A DNA stretch of 64,000 bases from NCBI RefSeq assembly GCF_014898815.1, contig NW_026515468.1:1178001-1242000 (forward strand). Reading direction: 5' to 3'. A program made the position numbers and the translations under genes. The notes beneath the pieces were generated by a model. It was given only the letters and a program-made list of their open reading frames with translations, was not told the DNA's origin and did not search any database. How positions within the stretch are numbered: position 1 is the first letter of the stretch; each line of letters opens with the position of its first letter. Source of the stretch: Panonychus citri (Eukaryota; Arthropoda; Arachnida; Trombidiformes; Tetranychidae). Positions 14,201 through 25,443 of the stretch are shown piece after piece.

Positions 14201-17200
14201 TTATTATTTTTTTTTATTTCTTCATATTTCAAATAATGATAATCATTATAAGATAATCAATGGTCAGTAATATGATTTACTTTTTTGTTAACAATGACCA
14301 GAGGTCAGTGGAAAATAATATTCAACCTTTTCTGATTCAGGCTTGTATTCAATTGAATAGTTTTCAATTGAAAAATTTTCATCAAAGTTCAACAATGTTC
14401 AGTTGAATTGAATTGAATTTTTGTCATGGCAATGAAAAAGATTCATTGATTGAAGATGAAGATGATAAGTGAGGGTGAGGTCAAAGAGATTACCTTTGGT
14501 GTGGTGGGAGTTGAGTGATCTATTTTCACCGAGATAATCAGTGAACATCATCTAATATAATTTCACTGAAATTCTGATGAAGGTGAGAAAAGAGCAAAGA
14601 TTTTTCTTATCTTCCCACTTTTCATCTTCCTCTTCTCATCCTGATAGTTTTATCGTATTTAAGTGTTTATCAAACAAAGATGATCATCTACTCATCATGA
14701 AGATAATGAACATGATGATAGGTAGTGGAAGTTTAAGTGAATAGAGAATAACGAAATTTTGAGTTTCCGTGTTTTTCAGGGGGAAACTTTTCCATTTCAT
14801 GATCATCATTTGAAAGTTCAGAGGGAGAAAATCATTTTCATTACTGATTCTTTTCAGGAAATTGAATGAGAATTTCTTTTTTTCAACCCACCTCATGGTG
14901 GAAGTGTAGTGGTCAACGTATTTGTCTATTAAGGTAGAAAATTTTTACCACCATCATGAAAAATATTAGACAACAATTTGTTGATTCTCTATCCAGAAAT
15001 TCAGTGATAACTTTGAGTCTCAAATTGTCACAATAAAGAGTAAAATCTGACACAATGAACAATTGCTCAGTTGATAAAAGAAATCAAAATCTCTCTGAAT
15101 ATAAATGACTGAAAATTTATGTACTAAATCAATGAATCACCTCGAAATTGAGGTTCCATGAAAAATTTCAAGAATTTTCAATCATCATGGATATTGAATA
15201 TCAAGAACAAAATTGTATATAAATTGAGTGAAGATTCAGATTCTCAGTGAATCAAAAGTTTCCTCCAATAACTGATCATCATAATCATGGTTTTCATCAT
15301 TATTATTATTACAATGAATATGAAAGTTGATCATGATGGTGATAAGTACTTTGAATGAAACTTCAATGAATTTCTAGTGTAAGAATACTCAGAGTTCCCA
15401 TGGTAATTTTGAATTTTCTTATCTCCATCAACTTGGCTAGTAGATGATAATTTATACACCAACATTTACTTTGATGATACTGATGATGTAGTAACTGTCA
15501 TGAGGTTTGTGAATTGTTGTTGATTGACGATTCCAACAATAACTGATGACAACAACGATCAAAGTAAAGTTTTCACCTCTCTACCATCAACAATCAACAA
15601 TCATAATCATCTCGATAATATATTTGATTTACTGAGATTGTAACAATTGAACAGAGAAGGGAAAAAGTTATATTGAACAAAGTGATTGATCATCATGAAC
15701 TTGATCAATATGAATTTGCCTTCATTTCCTGATTATTACTTGAGAATCACCATGAAAACATGTTGAGGTTAAATTAACACTCAAATATCAATCATAATCA
15801 TTGGAAAATTAACCAAATTAAATGCGAGTAATCATCATCGTGAGAAAAAGGTAACTACAATCAACCAAAGTTACTTTACCAATAAGCTAATTAGACAAAT
15901 CACCAACTAACAATAATCTTAAGTGAATTAAGTTAATAGTTGAATATTCAATTAGCTAATGTATCATAATGAATATAATGTTCAAGTAAATTGATTCGAA
16001 TCAAAGTTAATCATTGAGAAAGTCATTCGATGTAAACAAACTGAACTCTCATGTTTTTTTCCTTCGGACAAAATACTGACCATTAAAGTGACCATTACAG
16101 GTAATAGAAATTAATTGATTAATTCAATTTTCTTACATCTAAATATACTCCATCACAAGGAATTCCCTGTGGCTTTGGTGGATCGGATTGAGGTAAATAA
16201 CGATAGAACTCAACATTATCCTTGTACCATTTGATTGAATACAATTGGACGCCTTGGAGGACATAAGTACAGTTTAGCCAAACCGAATCGCCGACCAGAA
16301 CTTCTGAAGGCACATAGACATCTTCTAGTATTAATCCATTAGTACCTTTAATAGAAAAAGGAAGCAATTGTGAATGTTGAGCTTGAAAGAAGAGAAAATT
16401 GTTTTTTTTTCAAGTTCGAAAAAGAAAAAGTTCTAGTTGAATGGAAACGAAGAAAAGTTTTAGAACAATTTTGTCAAACTTTTTCTTTTCTTCTTCTTCT
16501 CTTTGAATATTAATGATGATAATAATGATACATCGAGAGGGAAAGAAAGAGAGAGATGAGAGAGAACGGAAATGAGAACCAAAAATTCGAGTAAAAGAAT
16601 AAAAAATTTTCAGAACTTTATTTAATTTATTGTTTTCTTTTTTTCTTCTCAATGAACTTGCTTTGAATACGAAAACTTTTTTTTTCTATTCTAAAGTTAA
16701 CAAGGTAACTATTATTACCTATTTACATAGAAAACATCTTAGCCTGTTTTCGCCTTCATTATCATCATTTCTTCAAATTATCATTGGTTTATCTCCATGG
16801 GAGAATCGGAATTATCATTCTGATGAAAACGATAAGAAACAATTTCGAGAAAAAGTTCTGATGAAATTAACATTGAATAAAGTTCACTTGATATTCATAA
16901 TCATTGTTATCGATCATTTATTATTTTTTTCTAGAGAAAAGGTAAAAAACTAAACAATTAACTAATTAATTATGTTGTGACTGTGACAATTAATTAATCA
17001 AATTTTATAATCTTCCAAATTGTATTCATTTAATTATGGAAAAATTGTAAATCAAATCAATAAGTTTAATCATTTGATTATTGATCAATTTCTTGTAGGA
17101 TTTTTTCATTTTTTCATTTTCTTCTAGTTAATTGTCATTAACTATTCAGATTAAACTTGTCAAGTTTAATTAATGATTAATGAAAATTGAGAAATTAAAT

Positions 17201-17269
17201 TTACTTACATAATTGAAAAATAGACATTAAAAGTGAAAGGATATTAATTATAATTAAGGTTAAATCCAT
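5285..17269 (-). CDS. Beaten-path (Beat)-like immunoglobulin protein, 5' three coding exons (partial)
   Basis: I assembled this from the sequence with exons 17269-17209, 16345-16137 and 5417-5285, read on the minus strand. Exon 1 is a hydrophobic signal peptide (MDLTLIIINILSLLMSIFQL) ending in phase 1. Exon 2 starts in phase 1 and ends in phase 0; exon 3 starts in phase 0 and ends in phase 1, so all joins agree, and the donors are GTAAGT/GTAAGA. The product so far is 134 residues: a signal peptide, then a V-type Ig domain with Cys46 (WLNC), Trp60 (SIKWYKDN) and Cys114 (GEYKCEVSSEAP). LYSIKWYK, an E-F-x-R/Y stretch and YKCEVSSEAP are typical of Beat proteins, the neuronal ligands of Side receptors in axon guidance (family knowledge). 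The second Ig-like region and the C-terminus were not found and probably lie beyond the left edge. Which Beat subfamily it belongs to is not determined. Confidence 0.85.
7978..8023. repeat. Compound (ATC)n-(TC)n microsatellite
   Basis: A run of about seven ATC triplets passes directly into about twelve TC units, inside the large beat intron. Confidence 0.95.
12686..12889 (+). CDS. Possible short secreted ORF inside the beat intron (doubtful)
   Basis: A 67-codon frame begins with two Met codons and has a hydrophobic core (LLPLIPMFAHLFLLLSS) like a signal peptide, followed by a short Asn/Asp-rich tail. Base composition is richer in C than the surroundings. A donor-like CTCAAG/GTAAAC follows at about 12955, after the stop. 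No family is recognised. The tail is simple AAT repeat sequence, so this may be chance or part of a non-coding transcript. Confidence 0.15.
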   Translation: MMRIIVSSSHMMRNQGETHERKQFLRLLPLIPMFAHLFLLLSSHSTSPFRLVDGENSNDNNNNNPND

Positions 17270-18973
17270 TGTAATTAAAGTTGATTCACTTTAAAATTGG
17301 AGTAAACAAAAATGGTTGAGTTAATTAAAATTGGTTAAAAAGATTCAATCTTAATTGTGATCACAATCAACGAGTTTTTTTTGCTATTTCCTAGTCAATG
17401 AATTTGTATTGATTACAAATCAATTGTTGATAACTTTTGTTTCCAATTGATTACAATTAGTTGATTAAGTTGATTAGGGATTATAATTACAGTCGATGGC
17501 ACAAATTACACAATTAACAAAATGTTCAAAATCAAAGTCTAATATTTAATCATTTTATTTTCATTTTTGGCTTATAGTTGATGATTAGATTTAATTGTCA
17601 GCTAATTAATTTGGTAACATTTTGGTTGAACACTTAACAAGGTAAAACAATCAACTAACTAATTAGAGTGATAATTAAAAGTTGTCACTTTTTGTTGTTC
17701 GCAAACAAAAGTTGCTTTTAGTCAAAAGTTTTTTTTTGTGATAATATTAACCTATACGCAGTCAATTCTTGGTCAGAACTCAGACTCAGATAATAATTCA
17801 GTTCTCGATTCTTAGCTTCTGTTCAGAACTTTCCCTGAATTCGACAATTATAACTGCTGCCACCTTTTATTCACTTCGAATGGTACAAAGTTTCGAGTTC
17901 TAACCAAGACAGTCGATAGAACCAAGCTTATAATCTTACCATTAAAAATCAAGAACTTTTAATGATCTAAAGTGAACTCATATCCTGAAGTTATCAATTC
18001 TCTAGAACTTCAATTAGAATGTCAAATTTTCTATGATCACATATTCGAATCAAATCGGCTCTTTCTGTATTATATTCAATCTTTAGTTATAATAACTTGA
18101 AAAAAGAGATTAAGAATTACTCTGTAAGTGGATATTATTTCAGTTTCATAAAAAGAGATAATCTTTTAATTGTTCAGTAAATTGTTCAATTTCATCGAAT
18201 TTATTACACCTCAACCTTAATGCTTTTTACATTTAGCACCGGGTGAGGATCCGATGGCACTGAGCTAGATGCTCAGCTTACAGATTTTCATCAAGCATGA
18301 ATCCAATTTTTTGTGTTTTTACAATTTCGGTGGTGATATACATGTAGATATTGTTGGGGGGTTGCCAGTCAATCACTGAATTTGTTGACCTCAATCAGTG
18401 TTCATCTGTTATATCCTTTGTCTATTTTTCATTTTTAACACATTTGAAGGTATTAATACTTCATCATGTGATAAGATGAACTACAATAACACAAAATTTA
18501 ACTTTAAATTCACAGGTAAAGTTAATTAAAATTTATAAGGAGCGAAAAAGTTAAACATTATTATCACCGATTCGAGTTCCACTTATGATTATTTTCTCAA
18601 TAGATGGCTCTAAGTGTACCAACTTCTTTACATGGGATCGGTATTTCACCGATAATTTAAGTTTAATTGCTTGATTCGTAGTTGTTTGATTAATCAACTA
18701 GTCTCATTTTACTTAAGGTGAGGAAATTTCCAAAGTGCCCATGGATTAGTAAATTCGAATTTGAAAACTAAAAAACTTAATTTGAATCGATTTTTTCTCG
18801 GATCAGATATGCGGATCTTTGGATTCGATATTTGGATCCGAAATCGAGACCCGGTTTTGAAAGATTTCAAATGAATTATTTTTGTTTTTAATTTCATCAG
18901 TTAACTTAATTTGTTTTAATCAATTAAATTATTGGATTCTTGATTAGTCTTATTTACTGTAAAGGATTTCATC
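17270..18973. other. Intergenic region between divergent beat-like and actin-related genes
   Basis: This stretch should contain both promoters and the 5' untranslated exons, but I could not place start sites. A short hairpin (CTGAGC-TAGAT-GCTCAG) lies near 18266-18282 in a less AT-rich patch. A patch with repeated GGATC words lies at about 18795-18860. No coding exon is supported in either. Confidence 0.6.
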
Positions 18974-20809
18974 ATGAGTGGCGGGGTATATGGAGGAGGT
19001 ATGTTAACTTGTCATTCTCTTTGAATCTTATTTTTCTTTTCTTTTTTTGTCTTACATTTCATTTGTTCATCACTTTGTTGATCATATTGTCTCATTTTAT
19101 TTATTTTTTTTGTTCTTTTTTCATGGTGAATTGAATTTCTCTTTACGCATTTGATTTGGAATTTGTTTTCTGACATTTAGATGAGGTTGGTGCTCTTGTC
19201 TTTGATATTGGACATTATTCTGTTCGTGCAGGATTTGCTGGGAAGATTCATTGAAAGCTGAAATTCCAAGTATGGTTGGATATCTCGATGAAATTCCTGA
19301 CAATTCAATGGAAGTTGATTCTCAACCGGCTCCAACTGCACAGAGAAAACACTTCATCGATACTACGTCTATTCATGTTCCTAGGAAAGGTGTAGAGATG
19401 ACTACTTTTCTTAAAGATGGAATGAGTATGTTAACTTTGATTCTCTTTTGATCAACAAAAAGAACTGATCTTCCATTTCGATTTTCAGTCTTGACTCAAA
19501 CATATTGTGACAATTTTAATCGATCATCAGATAAATTCATTTTCACTAATCAATTTATTTATCCTCTACTTTTATAGTTGAAGACTGGGATCTCTTTGAA
19601 AAGATGCTGGACCATGTCTATTCAAAGCATATAAAATCTGATCCAAAACTTCATCCTGTTCTAATGTCCGAAGCGGCTGTAAGAAGATCATCTTAAATGG
19701 ACTCATTTTCATTTTCTAATTCTTTTTTTCTTATTATTTTCAGTGGAACGTGAGAAGTAAAAGAGAAAGATTAACTGAGCTTATGTTCGAAAAGTACAAT
19801 ATACCGGCATTCTTTCTGGTTAAAAATGCTGTTCTTTCTGCTTTTGCCAATGGAAGATCAACCGGTATCGTGGTTGATTCAGGAGCCTCACAAACCTCAG
19901 CTGTTCCAATCCATGATGGTTTTGTACTTCAACAGATGATTGTTAAATCACCATTAGCAGGAGATTTCATAACAATGCAATGTCGACAATATTTTGAAGA
20001 GCATAACATTGATATTGTTGCTCCTTATCAAATCGCTTCAAAGGAAGCGGTGAATGAAGGTTTTCCTCCCAAATGGACAAAGAAAACCAATGTACCCGAA
20101 GTTAGTAAATCTTGGCACAATTACATGGTTAAAGAGGTTATTCAAGATTTCCAGGCTTGTGTCTTACAAGTTCATGATGTTCCATATGATAAAGAGACCA
20201 TTGAGAACATGCCTACCGTTCATTATGAATTTCCAAATGGTTATAATCAAGATTTTGGAGCCGAAAGGTTTTCAATTCCTGAAGCACTTTTTGATCCTTC
20301 CAATATCAAAGGAGTTCCTGGTTCAGTGATGGGAATTGCTCAAATTGTTACAACGAGTGTTGGAATGTGCGATGTTGATATTAAACCAGCTTTATATGGA
20401 TCTGTTATTGTGACCGGAGGAAATACTCTTATTCAAGGATTCACAGATCGACTTAATCGAGACTTATCAACCAAAACTCCACCGGTAGATTGATATTAAT
20501 TATCATCAACTTGAATTGTTTCATTGAATTTGTTTCTGTTTCTTTTTTTTCCAGAGTATGAGATTGAAATTACTCAGTCCAGTTGGAACAGCTGAACGTA
20601 GATATGCTGCTTGGATTGGAGGATCAATTCTCGCTTCACTGGTAAGTTAATTGCAGATTAATTCTGGTTGATTGGATGTAATTTAAGAATATTGAATTTA
20701 TCAAATTTTATCTTCTTTTTTTCCTTAGGGAACATTTCAACAAATGTGGATCTCGAAACAAGAATATGATGAAGGAGGAAAATCTCAAGTGGAACGGAAA
20801 TGTCCCTAA
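18974..20809 (+). CDS. Actin-related protein of the BAF53/ACTL6 type (reading frame broken by one base)
   Basis: Six exons: 18974-18998, 19181-19425, 19578-19678, 19744-20484, 20555-20641 and 20729-20809. The start MSGGVYGG and end KQEYDEGGKSQVERKCP match the BAF53 family. In that family the protein is a nuclear actin-related subunit of SWI/SNF (BAP) and other chromatin remodelling complexes. Actin-fold landmarks are VFDIG near the N-terminus, VVDSGASQTSAVPIHDG, NGRSTG, YGSVIVTGGNTLIQGFTDRLNR and AAWIGGSILASLGTFQQMWIS. All exon phases agree except inside exon 2. There, after GFAG at 19240-19242, GGG is followed by AAGAT where GGGGAAGAT is needed to read AGEDSLKAEIP. As written, a stop follows at 19252. 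With the base restored the product would be 426 residues, close to the family's 429. A sequencing or assembly error is likelier than a real null. Confidence 0.92.
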
Positions 20810-21157
20810 ATTTTTTCTCTCCCTTTCCTTTGCCAATGAACATCATTCATGATCTTTTGCGTAATATTCAAGAGATGGAACCTTAACCACTTCAATCATT
20901 GATTCATTAATTCATCACAAAATCATCCATAAATTCATGGTGATCAACTTTTTGTATACATCAAAAGAAACCAAAAAAAAATGAACACTTTTGCTTATAA
21001 CTTTAACAACAAATTTCTAATTGTAATTAACCATCAAACCAGAAAGCGAGAGGATACTAATTAGAAAAAGATTAACTGAGAATCCCTTTTAAATATTGAA
21101 TTAGTTTAAATTTAATCTTTTCCTGTTCAATCAATTTGATTCTCTTGCTACTTTGTG

Positions 21158-21967
21158 ATGGGCGATTATATTTCCAAAATATTTGAACCAAATCAACCAC
21201 AAGAAAACAATCGTGTCAACAGTAAGGAAAATGCTCGGAATAAGAAGAAAGAAAGTAATTTAAAAGTTCGAAAGTCAATTAGTGAATATCAAAAGTCTAA
21301 ATCAGTGACTTCGATTAAAAGTTCTGGTTGGTCACCGAAGAGTTCATCGCGTCCATCAAAGGGTTCACGGCAGAGTTTATATTTACCCTCGGGCGAATCA
21401 ATGACTTTACTAAACATCGACCCAGAGATCGTTGGTCCGGTTAAATTAACTGTGGACACTAAAAAGGGAAAATCAAATGTTTATATTACCCCGAATAATA
21501 AAAGTTCACAAGAATCGATTCAATCGGAAAGTTATGCAATGACGATGGCGAAATATGTGCCACAGTACCAACAGCCGATCAAGAAGCGGGGGCGGCGATG
21601 GTTCGGTCGTCGGTCCAAGCGAAGGTCAAACTATTCTAGTGACTCTTCGGACTCTGATGAGTACGTTCGACCTGTTTATGAATCGATCTACACGCGATCT
21701 CCACTTCAAAGGTCACGAAGTGGGAAAATTTTCTCACCTCGACTCGCTGAATTGCCGCCGGTGGTTCGATTGGCCGATTCGTTGAAAGAAGTTCTTAATC
21801 ATGGACTTGAGATGATCAATGTCGCTGCTCATGATCCCGAAACTGGAATCGGAGTGAGAAATACAATCGAGTCTAAACTAGTTGATAACAACACGTCCAC
21901 TTCATTTACAACTGAATTAAAGACCATGAAAGCTGATGGAAAGGGACATTACTCTTTTAACAATTAA
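21158..21967 (+). CDS. Uncharacterised basic, largely disordered protein
   Basis: A single-exon frame of 269 residues starting MGDYISKIFE. I do not recognise the family. The N-terminal half is rich in Ser, Lys and Asn. Residues 85-113 are more ordered-looking (LLNIDPEIVGPVKLTVD then SNVYITPNN). Residues 142-157 form a strongly basic cluster (KKRGRRWFGRRSKRRS) followed by an acidic serine run (SSDSSDSDE). A conserved-looking tail runs from about residue 195 (PRLAELPPVVRLADSLKEVL). The basic cluster could be a nuclear or membrane targeting signal. The codon use is balanced, with GC-richer blocks, and the frame is long for this AT-rich DNA, which supports a real gene. It lies 350 bases after the actin-related gene on the same strand and could be a separate transcript. 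Confidence 0.75.
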   Translation: MGDYISKIFEPNQPQENNRVNSKENARNKKKESNLKVRKSISEYQKSKSVTSIKSSGWSPKSSSRPSKGSRQSLYLPSGESMTLLNIDPEIVGPVKLTVDTKKGKSNVYITPNNKSSQESIQSESYAMTMAKYVPQYQQPIKKRGRRWFGRRSKRRSNYSSDSSDSDEYVRPVYESIYTRSPLQRSRSGKIFSPRLAELPPVVRLADSLKEVLNHGLEMINVAAHDPETGIGVRNTIESKLVDNNTSTSFTTELKTMKADGKGHYSFNN

Positions 21968-22670
21968 CTCACTCAATCGGAATACTTTTTGTACATAAGG
22001 TTGTAAATTAGAAAATCAATTGAATCGATTTATAATTATTGTTATTATTTCTATTCTCACTTTTGAAACCTTTTGATTAACCTTGAATAAGAAAAATTAA
22101 AGACTAGTGGTTGATAAATTGTTTGATTCATTCCATTCATTAAACATCGTTCTTGTTCCTGATCTTAATTTACTTTTCTATGTCGGTATTGATTATTTTC
22201 CAATCAAATTGGATTGATTAGATTTGCTTCTTCAATTGGTAATTGTTCACCTTAATTGTTGTTTTCCTTTCTAAGTATTTGATTAGTGGTTTTCTTTACA
22301 TTCTTTATTTTGTTGTTGACTCAATGTTGCCACTATCGATTCTTTCACTGAACCTTGGAAACGGAAAACGATTCATTCCGTTTTCTGTAATTCGAGGTCA
22401 CTTGAGGAATTTGTTTCGTCTCTTATCCCGTTGAAAGAGTGAGAAATTTGAATGCTGAGTACCGATGGGATTTGATCTTTTTCGAAAGCGAAATGGAAAA
22501 AGAGAACTTGTTAAGTAAATGACCAAATAGCCAAAAAAGTGCATCTTTCATAAAATGCTCATCTATTCCTTGATTTTTACAAATGTGACAATAAAAAAGT
22601 AGTGAAGGAAAGTAAGGGAGGGAAATCGGGGATTAAGGAATGGAGGGAAAAGAAAATTATCGTTTATCTT
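21968..22670. other. Spacer between two convergent genes
   Basis: This holds the 3' ends of the uncharacterised basic protein gene (plus) and CNOT2 (minus). The open frame near 22243-22434 is hydrophobic low-complexity sequence without support. Confidence 0.5.
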
Positions 22671-24184
22671 TCACAGAGAGACTAAACTACCGGTGGGTGT
22701 TGTCTGTTGTCCCACTAAATTAGCCACATGAGAGTAGGGGGCAGCTACAGGTCGATTCTCTAATCTGTCGTAATCAAGATGAAACTCTTTGGCAACTCGT
22801 CGCCAATTGATGGCATCGAAAAAATAATAAGTTCCTCTTTCGTAATTTTGACTTTTCTCAATCGGTGGCATCCCTGGTGCACGAGTGATCCAAACTTTTT
22901 CATCTTTATGATAACGCCAATCCCTAGCATATCTACACGATCGAAGGAAAAATTGAAAGATCAAACAACAAAGATTAACAATAGATCAAAAAATGATACA
23001 AGAATTTGTGAGTCAACAATTAACTAGAAAAGGTCAACTTACAATTCACTTGCTGCCGCGATTTGGATAAGATCATTTGAGAACATGTAAAATAGAAAGA
23101 ACAAAGTATCATCGCCATAACGACTTAACTTAATAGGCAATAATTTTTCTCTTATTTGACTGTTAATCAGGTATTCGTGTGGAACTGGATAGTCCATTTC
23201 ATGAGGTTTCAGGGGTTGATCAGACCAGGGGCCACAGAATGTTGAGTAAAGATTTTCAGGAGAATTGAGATCCAACTTAAGGGTAGCCAGGTCAATGCCG
23301 AGCGCAAGTGAGACCAAATTAGGATCTGATTCGGCAGCTCGGATAAACGTTAATAGACCAACCATTCCGAATTGATCTGTCACCATTCCTGCAGGTATGT
23401 TTGTTACTCGACCATCTTTACTAGTTTGGATCCCGCGTTTTAAATTCTTACTAGATGATATCACTCCACTGCTACCAGATAAAACACCGCCTGTGGATGA
23501 AGGTTCATTTGAAGATGTATTAACAATGGAAGATCCAATTGTGATTGATCCCGTTGACTGACCTCCAGAACCAGAGTTTCCTTCTCTTCCCACGCTGGTA
23601 CCACTATTGGAACTAAGCGAATTACCTACTACAGAACTAGATGAATTAAGAAGTCCTTGTAAACCTGAGCTCGAGTTTTGGTTAGAATTAACATTGTCAT
23701 GACCACCACTTCCTCCACTATTTGAATGGACATTGATCGTAGAACCAGGTAACGCTGGAAAATCTTCAGATAGAATAGTAAATTCACCACTTGATGAACT
23801 TGTCGGTACATTATCTTTAACCATGCCAACATAAGGAGGACGAGATGAACCTGGTGCTCCTGAATTTGAGTTAAACAAAGAGCCACTAACGGACCCACCA
23901 CTGAGAGAAGGAAATTCACTAAGGTCAAGGGCACTTGGTGGGCCTCGACCTGATTCAGAGACCGTAGGAATACCGAAATTGGAATGAGATGAATTGGCTG
24001 CTCTAAAATTGGCAAGTAGATTATTATTGTGAACAGTTGCTGCGTCAAACAAATCGGTCAATGGACCACTACGGGAGGGCACTGGATAGTGTTGTTGTCC
24101 ACCCATGTTACGATTTTGTAAGAGCCTCGCACTCAAAGAGGCAAGAAACGAATTTGGTGATTGTTGTTGAGTTGGTGGAGTCAT
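22671..24184 (-). CDS. CNOT2: CCR4-NOT transcription complex subunit 2 (NOT2)
   Basis: Two coding exons, 24184-23043 and 22932-22671, give 467 residues; the junction splits a Leu codon in ASELYARDW. CNOT2 is a scaffold subunit of the CCR4-NOT deadenylase, acting in mRNA decay and transcription control. The N-terminal half is disordered, Ser/Gly/Asn-rich, with the family's short motifs ALDLSEFPSLSG and FTILSEDFPALPG. The C-terminal NOT box (about residues 265-467) contains DQFGMVGLLTFIRAAESDPN, LALGIDLATLKLDLNS, FCGPWSDQPLKPHEMDYPVP and WRYHKDEKVWITRAPG. I chose ATG 24184 because a strong polypyrimidine-CAG acceptor lies just upstream (about 24231), with a donor at about 24371. That fits a non-coding first exon. 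A further upstream coding exon cannot be excluded. The gene is divergent from UROD. Confidence 0.93.
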
Positions 24185-25443
24185 TGACGGCCTCGTTTGA
24201 ACAATAACAATATTTACTTTTAAACTGAATAACAAAGCCAAAAGTGGAAAGAAAAAAAAGAGAAGAGAATAAAAAAAATACAATGAAAGAAAGAGATGGA
24301 AAAGCAAATATCAATATCATTGTAAAAAGTTGACAAAAACACCAATGGAATAGAAATCAAGCCAAACCAATAGACTTACCTTTTTTTATCAATTGTAATC
24401 AAATGATCAGCAAGAAATTAACAATTAATCAGAGCAAATTTAATTCCAATAAATGATTTGATTCATTTTTCAATTTCTAACATTTCCAATTCTAAATGCT
24501 ATTGACAACTTGTAGCGACATCGATCGATCTTAATATTAACTGAAATTCTCTGAGCGCGTAAATCAATTAACTCTTTCCAAACGAAATTAAATCAAAAAC
24601 TAAATTAGAATTGAAATTAAATTGTAATTAATAATTTTTTCTGTCAATAAATCTGTAGGTGAGCATTTTAATTGAATTTGATTGGTTTTTTTTGGGAAGA
24701 ACAACAATAACTTGATAACTTTTCACTTTCCAATTGAAAAGTAATTAAAAGTTCAACCAACTGATTAAATGAACATTAATTACGATAACAAAAGTAATCA
24801 AACAATTAAATGATAACAATTAATGAGTTTACAAGGGAATTATTAGATTGTTCAACCTTAATTACTCCAAATATTGTTTTTCAATGATTGAAATTACAAG
24901 AAGATGAAAGTGATTACAAGTTTGAACAATTTGTTCCGGATTTGAATTAAATTGTTTGATAATTTGTTTACAGTGAATTAAACAAATCAAGATGATCAAA
25001 GGTTAGTTAAAGTTAATTGTGATGGAAAAAGAAAAACAAATTTTTCAATTGATTCTCAGTTTGTGTTAATCATTAGGAGACAGAAAAAGAAACTGTTACC
25101 ATAAAGAAAAGGAAAACAAAACAAAAAGAGAAACAATTTGTTTACATTTAGATTGTGTAATTAGAAGTGAATTACAAGTGAATTACAATCAATTCTAACA
25201 ATCTAATTACCAACGATGATTGTGTTTAAATGTGGTGCAAGTTTTATATTGGGTGGATGAGGAAGATCAAAGTAACAACCTACTTTTCATCATCATCTTC
25301 ATGTTAACATCAAAATCTTCAGATTGACAGAGTTGATTTTTCTTGTAAATTGGAAGCGAGTGGCTGATTGAATTTTGTGTCTTCTAATTGTGATTTCTTG
25401 TGAATTGATTGTTTATTATTTCTAATTGTTGTGTTGATCAATT
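24185..25443. other. Divergent promoter region of CNOT2 and UROD, with 5' UTR intron of CNOT2
   Basis: It contains a probable 5' UTR intron of CNOT2 (minus strand, donor GTAAGT near 24370, acceptor near 24231). A somewhat GC-richer patch at 24510-24560 may mark a start site. No coding exon is seen. Confidence 0.45.

Larger units (their letters stand above)
5418..16136 (-). other. Giant intron 2 of the beat-like gene (about 10.7 kb)
   Basis: This interval lies between two phase-matched beat exons. It is AT-rich with many ATC/GAT and TTAATTG-type simple words and no convincing nested gene. Two less AT-rich islands stand out, at about 9117-9175 and 12686-12955. Very long introns are common in beat genes of other arthropods, while the other genes here have introns mostly under 300 bases. 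Confidence 0.75.

Noticed and set aside
18709..18897. Minus-strand ORF rich in RIQISNPKIRISDP-like words
   Set aside because: It reflects short GGATC/GGATTCG repeats; no splice or family support.
21158..21175. N-myristoylation signal at the start of the unknown basic protein (MGDYIS)
   Set aside because: Gly2 and Ser6 fit, but Asp at position 3 is disfavoured by the known myristoylation pattern.
22243..22434. Hydrophobic 63-codon ORF between the basic protein gene and CNOT2
   Set aside because: Looks like AT-rich 3' spacer translated by chance.
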